Positions 46,095-57,858 of a DNA stretch of 64,000 nt are shown here, in pieces. Source of the stretch: Acorus gramineus (lineage: Eukaryota; Streptophyta; Magnoliopsida; Acorales; Acoraceae); contig CM060855.1 in assembly GCA_030737835.1 (NCBI GenBank), positions 11,627,927 to 11,691,926 on the forward strand, given 5' to 3'. Made by a program: the position numbers and the translations under genes. Every line of letters starts with the position of its first letter. Positions within the stretch are counted from its first letter, which is position 1. The notes under the pieces were generated by a model that saw only the letters and a program-made list of their open reading frames with translations, was not told the DNA's origin and searched no databases.

Positions 46095-47690
46095 TGAGAA
46101 AACTTGGATCCAAGAGATCAGGATAATTGAACTACTTTTGACTTGTTGTGGAAACTAATAAGCACGTGAAACTTTAGACCACCACAATTGTTAATTGGAA
46201 AGTTTAAACTAGAAAACAGAAGTAGATAATCTTCTATGGGAACAGGTAGTATTGAAATGTGACTGATTTTGATTGGTGTGCCAACCGGGAAACCACCAGA
46301 GTGGAGGGGAATAAGCATATTGTATTTGAAAGAGACTTATTAGAGGGACCAGCAAGGTAATGGGTGATTAAATATCACAGGCTAATTAAGACTTGGTGGA
46401 GTGATGCATGCCCCAATTGTATTCACCTGAAGTGTCTGCATTGTCTAGTACAATCAGATGATGAGAGAGAGAGGATTTAATTATTGAAGCACAGGAGAAT
46501 CACTCTTTATTAGTTTATATTCAACCAAAATATCAAAATTATGTATGACCACTCAACAAAAGTAGGATACACACACCGTGTAGGTTTTTTATTAATAAAA
46601 TTATATTAATTAATTTCATAATGATCTAATTAAAGTAGCTAAGATACGCATGCATGTTTTCCATTTTGCTTTGTGAACGAAGCCTATGCCATCCAATATT
46701 TGTGAGTTTGCACATAACTAGTTCTCTCCAAGGTTTTCCGGGTATTGTCCAGTCCAGACTTATGGCAGAATATCAGCACCATTTGGAGTCCAAATACTGG
46801 ATTAGGAACCAGTCCACATCATTGTTAAACGGATATGCCCTCATGACGGTCTAATAAAACTCAGATCGGTTGAGCACTGCAGAAGTGACATTCTGATCTC
46901 AAATTTAAATGGAGAACCATCTCCATGTTGGAATTTAAGGGTGGAAATTGAATATTTTGAGAGGGGTGAGTTGGTGGTGCAGAGCTCTCTGTATTTTGTG
47001 GAACAGTAGAAGAAGAAGATTGTTTTTTTTTAAAAAAAAATTTCCTTGATATCCAAACTTTTATTACAGACTCTTTTATAGACTCTTAAGAGAAGTCTCT
47101 AGACTTCCATATGCCTAGATATGTCTGGAGAGGAAGACTTTACAACTTCTCATGAGACTACAATTACAGGACCACAATGATGATGACTTCATATTCCAAG
47201 ATCACTCATTAACCCAAGTGTATTAACTATTTAACACTCCAAACATCTATGCAAAAATGAGAGAGATAAATGAGAGTTTCTCTAGAATGTATTATCTCTC
47301 TCTCTCTCTCTCCTTTACTCGTATGCCAACCGGGAGGGAATCACCATTGCAAAGTGAATTAGCCAGTGGTGGGGGAATAAGCATATTGTTATTGAAAAGA
47401 GAACTATTAGAAGGACCAAATTAGGCAATGGTTGATAATTACGGGCTAATTAAGACTTGGTGGAGTGAGCCACAGTTGCTTTCACCTGAAGTGTCTATAT
47501 TTAATTCTCCTTTTTAAGCTCCTTCAAGCTATCTTTCAGTTTCTTTGAAGATATTTATATAGAACAACAACAAAATGTACATGGTAACAAAGATGTAGAA
47601 TTCTATCTTATTAGTTCATATTTTACATCATGTAGTCGAGGGTTCATCGACATCCTTGTGGAAGGAAAAACAATGAGCTCTCACAAGTCA
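46095..47690. repeat. Upstream flank of gene C, duplicated at gene D (part 1)
   Basis: Blocks here match 55660-57470 in the same order. Examples are the segment around GAAGCACAGGAGAATCACTC, that around CTATGCCATCCAATATTTGT, a (CT)n tract, and GGCTAATTAAGACTTGGTGG. The last phrase also occurs twice within this flank (46382 and 47450), so a smaller duplication is nested inside. No gene was seen. Confidence 0.8.
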
Positions 47691-47705
47691 CAAGTTTTCA
47701 TGTTT

Positions 47706-48797
47706 TTTTTTTCACTTGGTAAATTTTTGTATTGCTATGGAATTATGAATGTACAAATGTATAGAAAGGAAACGAAGAAGACAATGGGTACACAAAAGAA
47801 CATCAGACCCATTGATTACAATTAATAGCATGGTGACCAAGGGTCATTGGAGATGCGAAATAGGAGGAATAATCATTTGGTAGTCCGGGGAGTGACTTTC
47901 CCCTCTTCATTCCAGCAGTGGGTTGGTTCATGTATTGCATATCCCACGGTGGATTGGTAGGCAGCAAGGAGGTCTGCCGCTCTATTAATTGCCCTCTCAA
48001 TAGACATGTGTAGCCCTCCAAGCTTTTAGAGTTGCTGTTAGTGAATCAAATGAACGCAGGTCCCTAAAGGCAGTCCAAGCGATTCAGCCACGCCCATGGA
48101 TCCAAGCTATCATTTGTGGTTGAATCTGTTTCTAACCAGACTCGAGATGCTTTGATAGAGGAACAAAGGCGGAGTCCCTCCACTAGCCCTTTAAGCTCAA
48201 GAATGTTAATAGAGGCTGCACGGACCCTTGCAGATAAGGCTGTGAGACAATATCCAGAGCAATCCCGAACCAGAGCGCCAAAAGCAAAACAATCATCCGA
48301 TTTCGAACCATCAGAATTTACTTTGGTCCAACCAATCATTGGTGGAGTCCAGCAGCTGATGTCCATGATCATATCTTGTTTTTCATCTACTGAGAGACTA
48401 TAGAGGTTGCACATTTTAATTGTGATTGGAGAGATGGAGTCTTCATAATGTTTACCAAAAAAGAAAACCCGAGTAGAGGAGAGGATTCGATGGACTAGTA
48501 GGAATTTGGGATAGCTGACTCGACGAAACAGTCTGTCATTGCGCTCCAACCATAAAGACCACATGAATTGAACAAATAAAAAGAGAATAACCTTTTTTCT
48601 GTCCGAGAGGAGTTAAGGGAGGAGAACCATGAGTAGTGTTCAGACAGAGAGGGGTGTCTAACACGAGCGACGCCGAGAGACTTAGCAAGTGCTCCGCAGA
48701 CATACGCAGAATAGGAGCAATGAATAAAGAGATGTTCAACACTCTCCTGACCCGAAGTGCACAACACACAAGTGTATGAAGTGACCAACTGGCGGCT
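47706..48797 (-). mobile_element. 5'-truncated LINE with zf-RVT and RNase H remnants
   Basis: A minus-strand frame at 48815-48495 holds the zinc-binding domain (CVLCTSGQESVEHLFIHC). A shifted frame at 48564-48064 holds RNase H (KVNSDGSKSDD, ILELKGLVEGLRL, VWLETDSTTN), broken after the last motif. The poly-A tail is the T run at 47703-47712. A 15-bp target duplication with one mismatch flanks it: CAAGTTTTCATGTTT at 47691-47705 and CAAGTTTCCATGTTT at 48798-48812. The gene D flank has a single copy at 57457-57471, the empty site. Frameshifts make it dead. Confidence 0.87.
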
Positions 48798-48812
48798 CAA
48801 GTTTCCATGTTT

Positions 48813-49860
48813 CATGTATGCATATCAAATCTTCCACCATAACTGAGCTCTAGAGGACTTGATGGTACGAAATCCATTAAGTAGCACTAAAATAAATGGA
48901 TAGAGGCTGGATTCTATATGATGTGTGTGGCAAGGTTTGTGTAAAGAGGTGGTTACTGTTTTTACCCACATTTTGAGGTCGAAAAGTACATGTAGTTAGA
49001 CGACAAATTGTTATACAAATATTATAGATGGTTACTGTTTTTACCCTCATATTTTGAGGTCGAAAAGTACATGTAGTTAGACGACCTAATAAATTGTTAT
49101 ACAAAGATTATAGAAAAAAGTGAATCAAACTTTGATTAAGTCGACAAACATCTCCTAATTATAATTCTATAAAAGAGATGAAGGGATCAAATTCTAGGAA
49201 GTATCATTCTTCAAACAAACAAAAAAAAAAAGATTTTAGAGAAAAAATAATCTGAATTTTTAATATTATAACCAAAGTTTTTAATAGTTATCCAATCAAC
49301 CAACTAAAAAAAAATGACCCAGTTGCATATGAACGCAATCAATACAAAAAATAAAAAAATAAAAAACCTCACACGAACCCAACACCTCTGATTTGAGAAC
49401 CTCAATGTCCCACTGAGAATATTTTTTTCTCCATCTCCTCTCATGGTGCATCTTAACAAAAAGAAAAATAAAAGTTATATTTTTATTTTGTCAATCTATA
49501 TTTACACTTCATCCACTGAATAAAAAAACATCCGCTTTCATCGTCTCGAAGAGACGAGTAAGACTATTCAAGTTGGTCATTCTATCTTCGCCTCTATTAG
49601 GATTTATATAATATTGTTATTCTTTTGATTTTATTCTTAATTTTTATTTTATTTTTATTTTTGAAAAGACGAATAACTATTGATAGGTAACCAATAAGGA
49701 TGAACTAGATATTTGAATTTTGGTTTACTTGGTTTTATTTTTTGATTGAGAATTATGAAATATCGAACTAAAAATTTGTCTGTGTTTAAGATGTTATATT
49801 TAAAAAATTTGTATGTGATCAAAATATATTTAATTTGCATGGTTCTAACTTTTATTTATT
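48813..49860. other. Gene C flank continued, with a ~79-bp tandem repeat
   Basis: The first 90 bases continue the match to gene D's flank (AAATCTTCCAC, ATGGATAGAGGCT), then similarity stops. Two tandem copies with a period of 79 bases begin GGTTACTGTTTTTACCC at 48951 and 49030. The remainder is AT-rich and without a gene. Confidence 0.55.
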
Positions 49861-50785
49861 GGGTTAAAGACATCTAAGTCCCTACAAACATGAAAAAACC
49901 CATATAAGTCCCTACTAAAATTGGGATAGACGTACGAGTCCCTGAAAACTCAGAAAAACCCAATTATCATCCCTGAGTTAAATTTTCATCCAAACTTAAC
50001 GGAATATTCTCAGAATATTCTATCATATATAATTGTATAGACATTGAAGTCCTTATAAACAGTCATAAAGACAAATTAGTCCCTACAAAAGACAAAATTG
50101 CCCCTGAAAGATTTTTACATTTAATTGGATAAACATTATAGTTCTTATAAATAATTGTAAAGACAAAATGGTTCATGTAAAAGACCAAAATGCTCATGAA
50201 GAATGCATTCTACCGGTTAAAATATTGGTTTTACATCCAAATTGTGATCTTCAGGTGGAGTGTGATTGATGGGATAGAAGATGAAAAAATATATATAAAA
50301 AATTATATTATTTGTCTTTATGATTGTTTATAAGGACTGCAATGTTTACACAATTAAATGTAAAAATCCTTCAGAGGTATTTTTGTCTTTTACAGGGACC
50401 AATTTGGCTTTACGATTGTTTATAAATACTGTAATGTCTATTCAATTAAATGTAAAAGTCTTTCAGGGACAATTTTATCTTTTGCGGGGATTAATTTTTT
50501 TTATGATTATTTATAGGGACAGCAATGTGTACACAATTTTAGGGACAATTTTATCTTTTGCAGGGATTAATTTATCTTTATGACTGTTTATAAGGACTTC
50601 AATGTCAACACAATTATATGTGATAGAATATTATGGGAATATTCCGTTAAGTTTGGATGAAATTTTAACTCAGGGATGATAATTGGGTTTTTTTGAGTTT
50701 TCAGGGACTTGTACGTCTGTTCCAATTTTAATAGGGACTTATATGGGTTTTCTCATGTTTGTAGGGATTTAGATGTCTTTAACCC
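49861..50785. mobile_element. Fold-back Mutator-like MITE, family 2, second copy (925 bp)
   Basis: The ends GGGTTAAAGACATC and GATGTCTTTAACCC are perfectly inverted. TTATTTATT flanks both sides (49852-49860 and 50786-50794), an exact 9-bp duplication. The arms match the 11317-12273 element closely, but with deletions and an AT-rich insertion near 50200-50310 at the centre. Confidence 0.9.
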
Positions 50786-50794
50786 TTATTTATT

Positions 50795-52009
50795 ATAGAG
50801 ATTTAGCGATTTTGTGAGAATCAAATATTTTATATTATTTGTTTGTTTATATATGAGCTACTAAATTGAACTTCTATTGTTTTTTAAAACTCATTTAAGA
50901 AGTTTCATATTTATTCTTATTGGATTAAAATCCTAGCTACCACTGTCCATCGTTGGTCAAATTGGTTTAAGACACATGACTAAATAAGAAGGCCAAGCAT
51001 CTGACATGACTTCATCCATGCCACGTGTCAGCTCATCAATACATCATGTGATAGCTTAACATTAATCTTAATAGTCTATGAATAACATACATTTCAATGC
51101 AAAAATGTATCGGATAATTCTTTCTTTTTGTTTTAGTTTTAATGTATCGAATAATTCTTTTCCTCGTTTTACTATTAGAGATCAAGAATTTCTAGTATTA
51201 TTTAATATACTATTTGAGCGTTGGAGGTTCTATGATACTCCCATCTTCTCGAAAGCTACGCGAAACAATTGGACGGGAGAAGCATATATCTCACTATTTA
51301 TTGTGGAGATTTTCAGCAATACAATAATCCTAACATGGCTTCGTCCTAGTTACTTCAAAATGTTTTAATAACGAGTGAGTTGAGACTTTTATATGTATGT
51401 GATGTGATGTAGTACAAGTCACAGATCACAAATCACGTGTTTTATAACAAAGTAGAGACATGAAAAAAGTGGCACTCATGGAATCGAACTTTAATTCCAA
51501 ATAAAAAAACAAGGAAAGTTGTTCAACTCTCAGAAAGAGGAGAAGAAAATTCCAAGATGTGTGAAAGAAATCCAATATCCTTTCTATTCATAGTGATTTA
51601 AAGTAGAACGTATTCTAATGGAGTCGTTGTCCGGTCCCTGCATCAATGGAGCTTTTACAACATAACTTTAAAAATAATAATAATAATTTAGTAATCAAAT
51701 ATAAATCTTGCACACTCCACACATTTCCAAGTGATGAAAAACACACAACTCATCTCATGATTCATTGTATTCTATCTATTACATTTGATATTTCACCTTT
51801 TTCAATCAAGATTCAATGTTAATCTATATTGATCGTCTATCAAGTGCAAAGTAAACATTTGAAATTTGTTTATGTTTTCGCATTTTTCTTGATCCATAAA
51901 GAATAAATATAAGGTGATCAAAATCAAAATAAAGAAAATATATATTGAAGGGAAATCTGTAGATTGACTTTTCTTTCCCATTTCTACTTCTTTCCTTTCC
52001 ATTTCAATT
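50795..52009. repeat. Upstream flank of gene C, duplicated at gene D (part 2)
   Basis: From 51359 (ATGTTTTAATAACGAGTGAG) the sequence matches 58848 onward, including CCTTTCTATTCATAGTGATT and TACTTCTTTCCTTTCCATT. The first 550 bases have no counterpart recognised. No gene was seen. Confidence 0.7.
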
Positions 52010-52288
52010 TGGCAGCATTTGGTTGCGCAATTGCACAGCTTTTACGATTGTAAGAAGCTGGTTCTGCAATCGTGCAATTAAACAGTTTTTCAATCGCCGC
52101 TTTTTGCAAACAGATTTCAGGCATGTCTAAAAGCTGCGATTTGAGATAGCTGAGGGGGATGCCTGAAATCTATAAGCTTGGGGGATGTTTGAAATCTCAT
52201 CAATGAACAGGTATGGAGCTTGTAGAATCAGTTTTAAACCCAGCGATTGTAGAAAATCAATTTTGCAATTGCATTATCAAACGCTACT
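52010..52288. mobile_element. MITE with AGCATTTGGT-type ends, absent from the paralogous flank
   Basis: The left end AGCATTTGGTTGCGCAATTG is inverted at the right (CAATTGCATTATCAAACGCT). The gene D flank runs uninterrupted through the equivalent point (about 59960-59968), so this is a post-duplication insertion of about 280 bp. The superfamily is uncertain because the target duplication is unclear. Confidence 0.65.
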
Positions 52289-52857
52289 AAAGTCTCTTTT
52301 GCTAAGCTTTCAAAAGATATGTACAGTTGTTTACAAGCAGTAATAGAAAAAAATTATTTACTTGTTCACACTAAAAAATTCGGTTAACTTTGGTTAACAT
52401 ATGCTGTTGTTAAATTATTTACTTGCACCCCCGCCTATAAGCTAGCTCCATCCCTGTTCATTGATGAGATTTAATATATTGGTAACATGGATACTAAAAT
52501 AATCACACCTAAAAAAAAAAATGCTAATAAGATACTATATTAAATATCTATAAGTAAAAAATATCCAATAACCCTTGAAAGAGTATTCAAAACCTGGTAA
52601 ACATGCAACAGTACCCTTTTAGGAACAATAATTTCAGCACAAATTTGAGGCCCAAATATCTGCATGATTATGACTAAAATACCCCCTCAAAAATAGGCAT
52701 CTGGCTCACTAAATACAAGATATCTCACAACTTTATCCAATGCTAGAATCTACATATATAATTTGATTCCTGGTCCCCAAAGGAAGATGTGTTCCTTTGG
52801 CTTGAAGAACAAAAACACGTGCCCACGTTCTCTAATTGATGTGCATATATATTGAAA

Positions 52858-53406
52858 GGTGAAAGGCATTTACATTCTTATAAATATTGGTAATTTCATA
52901 TATGTCCTTGTCAAAGTTGAGGCACACATACAAATCCCTAAGAACTCATAAAAACTCAATTATCATCTCTAGGGGAATTTTTCATTCAAATTAACGGAAT
53001 ATTTTTCATAATATTTCATCATCATATACTTGTATAAGCATTGTGGTTCCTATAAATAATCATAAATACAAATTAATCCACGCAAAAGATCAAATTAGCT
53101 TTATAAAACTTTTATATTTCTATTTTCTTCATTTTTTACCCGACTTTGTGTGGAGTGGTTGAAAAATTATGGATAATTTAGTCATTTTATGGCACGAGTT
53201 AGAGTTAACTAAGATAATTTGAATTATGATTAAATTTTGTTGAGGATAAGGATGTATATGAGTTTTTGTGAGTTTTCAAGGGCTTGTATGTCTGCCCCAA
53301 CTTTAATAAGGATCTATATGAGATCATTCATGTTTACAAGCTCAACTTTAATAAGGATCTATATAAGATCATTCATGTTTACAAGGACCTAAATATCTTT
53401 AAACCT
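52858..53406. mobile_element. Fold-back Mutator-like MITE, diverged family 2 relative (549 bp)
   Basis: The left end GGTGAAAGGCATTTAC and right end AATATCTTTAAACC are inverted. ATATTGAAA flanks both sides (52849-52857 and 53407-53415), an exact 9-bp duplication. The interior shares ACGGAATATT and similar phrases with the two full family 2 elements. Confidence 0.8.
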
Positions 53407-53571
53407 ATATTGAAATAATAAAATACGTTCACCATTCCCCCCTTAGGCTTAGGTGCAGTCACCGTCCCATCACAGTCTAATTAATCATATGGTTAAAAAA
53501 CAAATCACATGAACTAGTGATCCCACTTTTTTTCTCCACATGAACTCCACCTTTCACTCTTATGATTTTTT

Positions 53572-53711
53572 CATACATCATTTTCTTACCATTCCATTCA
53601 ATGTATCCCATGAATTACACAAATTAACAGCAAAGCGAGGACATACATCATTTTCTTACCATTCCATTCAATGTATCCCATGAATTACACAAATTAACAG
53701 CAAAGCGAGGA
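53572..53711. repeat. 70-bp tandem duplication downstream of gene D
   Basis: Two exact copies with a 70-base period (53572-53641, 53642-53711) begin CATACATCATTTTCTTACC. Pseudogene E has a single copy at the corresponding place (from about 63338), so the doubling happened after the D/E split, or was lost in E. Confidence 0.9.
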
Positions 53712-53756
53712 CAACTTTAAAAAAGAACGGCACAATCCCAAACCAAAAGTACTTCA

Positions 53757-55559
53757 TCAGGCAGTAGCACTTGCATCAACACTGGATTTCCTTAGCTTCC
53801 TCTCTTCGGATAAGAGTCTCGCAAAATGAGTCAAGGCTTCTTCGTTGGTCCCCTCCCCTTCGACGGGTTCATAGAGCCCCGTCTCCAAATTCACCCGCGA
53901 TACCTTCTTCTTCAGCAGATTCTTACCGATCTTAACAAGGTTTTGCAAGTTATTCTCCGTTGCGATATCCACCGAAGCCGCATCACCCGTCAACGTGTCA
54001 TCCTACCATCAATAGTTAATTGGGGTGGGAAATATAATTCAAATTTCGTTGGTGGAGCTAAAAATAGAGCTAAAAGTAAGGTTAGGTGTTCGCTTTTAAA
54101 TTAACTCACTTGGATCCTCAAATAATTCTTCTCGCATCCCAGCATCTGAAATAGTATGGAAGTATGAATGTCGATCATGTCTGAATTAGATTCGGCGAAG
54201 CAATCAATAATCGGATACGTCCACCCCATTGAACCCCATTCGGTGGCCTTTGAAGCATCGTATTTACCTTCTCCCTTTGCGATACCTGTGCCAAGAGAGA
54301 CCACCAACAACTTCCCACATTCCATAAGGTTCATAGGTGAATAATCACTTCTTCTTTTAATTTGTTGCTTCATGATCTCGCCAATCGCTAACGATGTCTA
54401 CAATAAAACTTCAATTCGATTAGTCATGAGAATATGTACCAAATTGTAGATGTTGAATTTTGCGCAAGCTTAATTAGTAGTGTTTCTCACTGGATTGTTT
54501 GCAGCGAGTCCACCATCGATAAGATTGTAGCTCTTGACAGAGCCCTGTTCGTCTTTAACATCGAAATGGTGGGCTGGAAGATATGTTGGGGCTGCAGAGG
54601 TGCTTATGCATACATCCGAAATAAAAGGGTTCTTTTGAGCATTGGATTTCGCCTATTTTGCGTGTTAGACATGAATGCGAAAGAGAATGAGTTTTATGGA
54701 TCACTAGAACAGGGAGATATTGTGAAGAATCAATCTTACGTCAAAAGTAGTGAAGATGGTTGGTTGCAGAAGCTTGATGTCAAAAGAAGGGATGACGACA
54801 TTTGTGAGTGTCTTGTCTAAGCGAGTCTCACCCAATTGTCGTCGCAACAAGCTATGCAAGTACTTGCCATCATATTTAGGCCCTTTTACCACACTTATAA
54901 TAGAGTTCTTCACCCAAGCTATTGGACCACTAAAGCACAGGATAGGAAAGAAGAAGAAAAAAAAGGGATAACACATTTTACTAACACTATAGAATATATA
55001 GTACAAGCAATCAACCACATGCCTATGGTGGCATGGAAACAAATTAGATTCTTTGTATGTGTGTATATAATTGTTATTCCTTGTGTGTGTGTGTGTGTGT
55101 GTGCACTATAATTGTTATGCAAATTGAATGATCAACTAATACAATGTTTTATATAAAAGGAGCAAGTCACCATGTCTGAGGGAAGATCATGGGGCAGTGT
55201 TCAAGGTAGAAATTTCGGATCTCCTTGGCCGCATATAGAGGTCGTTTCTCATTGTTTTTGTCTGGGGAGGTGATCATCGCGGTCACTAGACCACCTGTGC
55301 TCGTCCCAGCGATCACATCGAAGTAGTCCACGAGCCTAACATCCTTATCTTCATCCAATTCCTGCGTCGTGCGATCATACTTGATTAACCAAGTGGTCGC
55401 GCAAAACAAAATCAATCAAAGCATGTTGATTACCTGGAGTTTAGATTCGAGGAAATCAAGGATCACTGCGGGGATAATTCCCCTGATACCCCCACCGTCG
55501 ATGCTAAGAATGGTGATCATGTTTTGATCGGATGTAGGAGTCTTGACAACATCGGCCAT
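53757..55559 (-). CDS. PLP2: Patatin-like protein (PLP2 / pPLA-II type lipid acyl hydrolase), gene D
   Basis: Six minus-strand exons: 55559-55434, 55361-55171, 54929-54740, 54652-54491, 54397-54110 and 54002-53757, all GT-AG, giving 400 residues. The start is the first ATG after a good TATA box, and the product begins MADVVKTP, like gene A's MADVPVTP. The catalytic set is complete: DGGGIRG loop at residues 21-27, GTSTG with Ser63, and Asp215 in [10 protein letters not shown]. The C-terminus carries [20 protein letters not shown]. Oddities: exon 5 lacks five residues after GSMGW, where relatives have a WLYxNGSxP loop; exon 2 has three extra residues; and the exon 3 start ([10 protein letters not shown]) differs from gene A. 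The loss is in frame and not at the active site, so activity is plausible. It is colinear with the broken gene C, 7.7 kb to the left. Confidence 0.93.
55085..55104. repeat. (GT)n microsatellite in intron 2 of gene D
   Basis: About ten GT units lie in the 241-base intron 2. This intron region is missing from gene C. Confidence 0.85.
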
Positions 55560-55656
55560 GAGAAACAAAGAAAATAACGTTTAATTTTACTATGAATGAT
55601 AAGAAATTAAAGGTAGCTAGGTTTGCTTGTGTTATGGTGCATTGGATTGGAGTCCC

Positions 55657-55664
55657 TTTTTATA
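55657..55664 (-). promoter_or_regulatory. TATA box of patatin gene D
   Basis: TATAAAAA on the minus strand lies about 98 bases before the ATG, preceded by GGAGCCTCC. This fits a 5' UTR of about 70 bases, as for gene A. Confidence 0.65.
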
Positions 55665-55669
55665 GGGAG

Positions 55670-57040
55670 GCTCCTTGGATCCAAGAGAACAGGGATTGGA
55701 ATTGATGTTGGCTTGTTAATTAGGAGTCTTAATTATTGAAAACGTGTGAAGCTCAAGCTGCCACGATTAGACAACAAAAACAGATATGTTATCTCTCAAG
55801 TTGCAATGTACAATAATGGAACAATAGAAGTGGTATATGTGTGTCCCATGATAAGAACAGAATAAAGTACCTTGACTGATTTTGATATGGTACGCATATA
55901 AAACCACAGATATTGGAATGTGAAAGAGACAGTCTAGTGGTATATATGTATTTGAAAGAGAGAATAGTGGGACCAGGTAGGTAGTGAGTGTTTTTCAAAT
56001 ACTTAAAATGGATGGAGTTAAATGCATTATCAAATGAATATAAAAAAATAGGGATAACAAAATGTATTATTAAATGTAAATCTGTGGATAAAAAATAATG
56101 ATTTTTTTATTCATGAATTAAGCTAACTTATTCTAAATATTTATCTTTTACCAAACCATGCCAGGCCAAGTGTCTACATTGTCTAGTACAACTCGCATGG
56201 TGAGAGAAATGATTTAATTGAAGCACAGGAGAATCACTCTTTATTTAGTTTATTATTCAACCAAAATAACAAAATTATATGAATAATATATATGTTAAGG
56301 ACAACCCGTGAACAATCCCACATACAATCAACACATGTTTAAATTTTAAAAGTAGTAAACCTCGTCTAATAGAGCATATGTTTTGATAAAAAATATATAT
56401 CATTCCATTTCAAATTGAATAAACTCATATTTAGCAAATATACAATAAAAAATTAGCGAAATATATATATACCTCACTTAATAAGATATATACCTCATTA
56501 GATGGCTGACTATGAAGGTATACAAACTGTCCACACAGACTGCATGTAACCACGCTCAAATTATTAAAAAAAGTAGGGTAAACATGAACACCATGTTGAT
56601 TCTCTATTAATAGAAATCATATTAATTTCAAGATGATCTACATTATACTTAAAGTAGCTAGGATACACATGTTTTAGGGGATGCAGAATGACTCGGTTCA
56701 CTCTTCCATCCACGTCCTGATGCTATCTGCTTAATTTCCATGTTTTGCTTTAATTTGTGAATGGAGCCTATGCCATCCAATATTTGTAAGTTTGCACATT
56801 AGATAGATGAAATACACTACACATATGGCCTATCAACAAAAAAAAAAAAATTGTAGTGCTGGCACGCGCCATACGCATGTGTCCTTATTTGCTTAAGATC
56901 TCACTTTATAAGGATTGTATACCTAGCTAATAAAATTCTGCTGTGCTCTGCAGAAGTGACACATGATCTCAAATTTAAATGAACCGTCTCCAGACATCTA
57001 TGGAAAAATGAGAGAGTTAAATGAGAGTTTCTCTAGAATG

Positions 57041-57077
<37 letters not shown>

Positions 57078-57827
57078 AATCGGGCTGGGAATCACCATTG
57101 GAAAGTGAATTATAGACAGTGGAGGGGAATAAGCATATTGTATTTGAAAGAAAACTATTAGAGGGATCAGATTAGATAATGCATGGGTGATAATTACAGG
57201 CTAATTAAGACTTGGTGGAGTGATGCCCCAATTGTATTCACCTGAAGTGTCTGCATTTAATTCTCTTTTTTAAGCTCTTTCAAGCTATCTTTCAGTTTCT
57301 TTGAAGATATTTATGTAGAAGAACAACAAAATATACATGGTTCAGTGTTGGTACAAAGATGTAAAATTGTATCTTACTAGTTTATATTTCACATCATGCA
57401 GTACTACTCAAGGGTTCATTGACATCCTTGTGGAAGGAAAAAATAACGAGCTCTCACAAATTTTCATGTTTCATGCACGCGTATCAAATCTTCCACTTGT
57501 AGCGAGCTCTAGTGGACTTAGAAGTCCGAAATGATCAGACAGATAAATATCCATTAATTAAGTACTAAATGAATGGATAGAGGCTAAATTTCCTAGTTAC
57601 ACCCAGAGTGTGTTTGTGCCAAAGAGAAAGTAAAAATTTTCTCTTTAGCCACACAAACACAGGGAAAAAAATTTCCCTTTGCTATTTTGTCTTATTAGAA
57701 TTGGGGAAAAAATAATTCTTCTCCCTAGATGAGAGAAAGTGAGGGAAAGTGGGGGAAAATGAGAGAATATGTGATTTTCTTTCCACACCAACAAAAACAA
57801 TCTAATAAAGCATTCATATAAGATCGA

Positions 57828-57858
<31 letters not shown>

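Noticed and set aside
57831-57854. RERERE-type protein frame at 57645-57857
   Set aside because: It is a translation of a (CT)n microsatellite.
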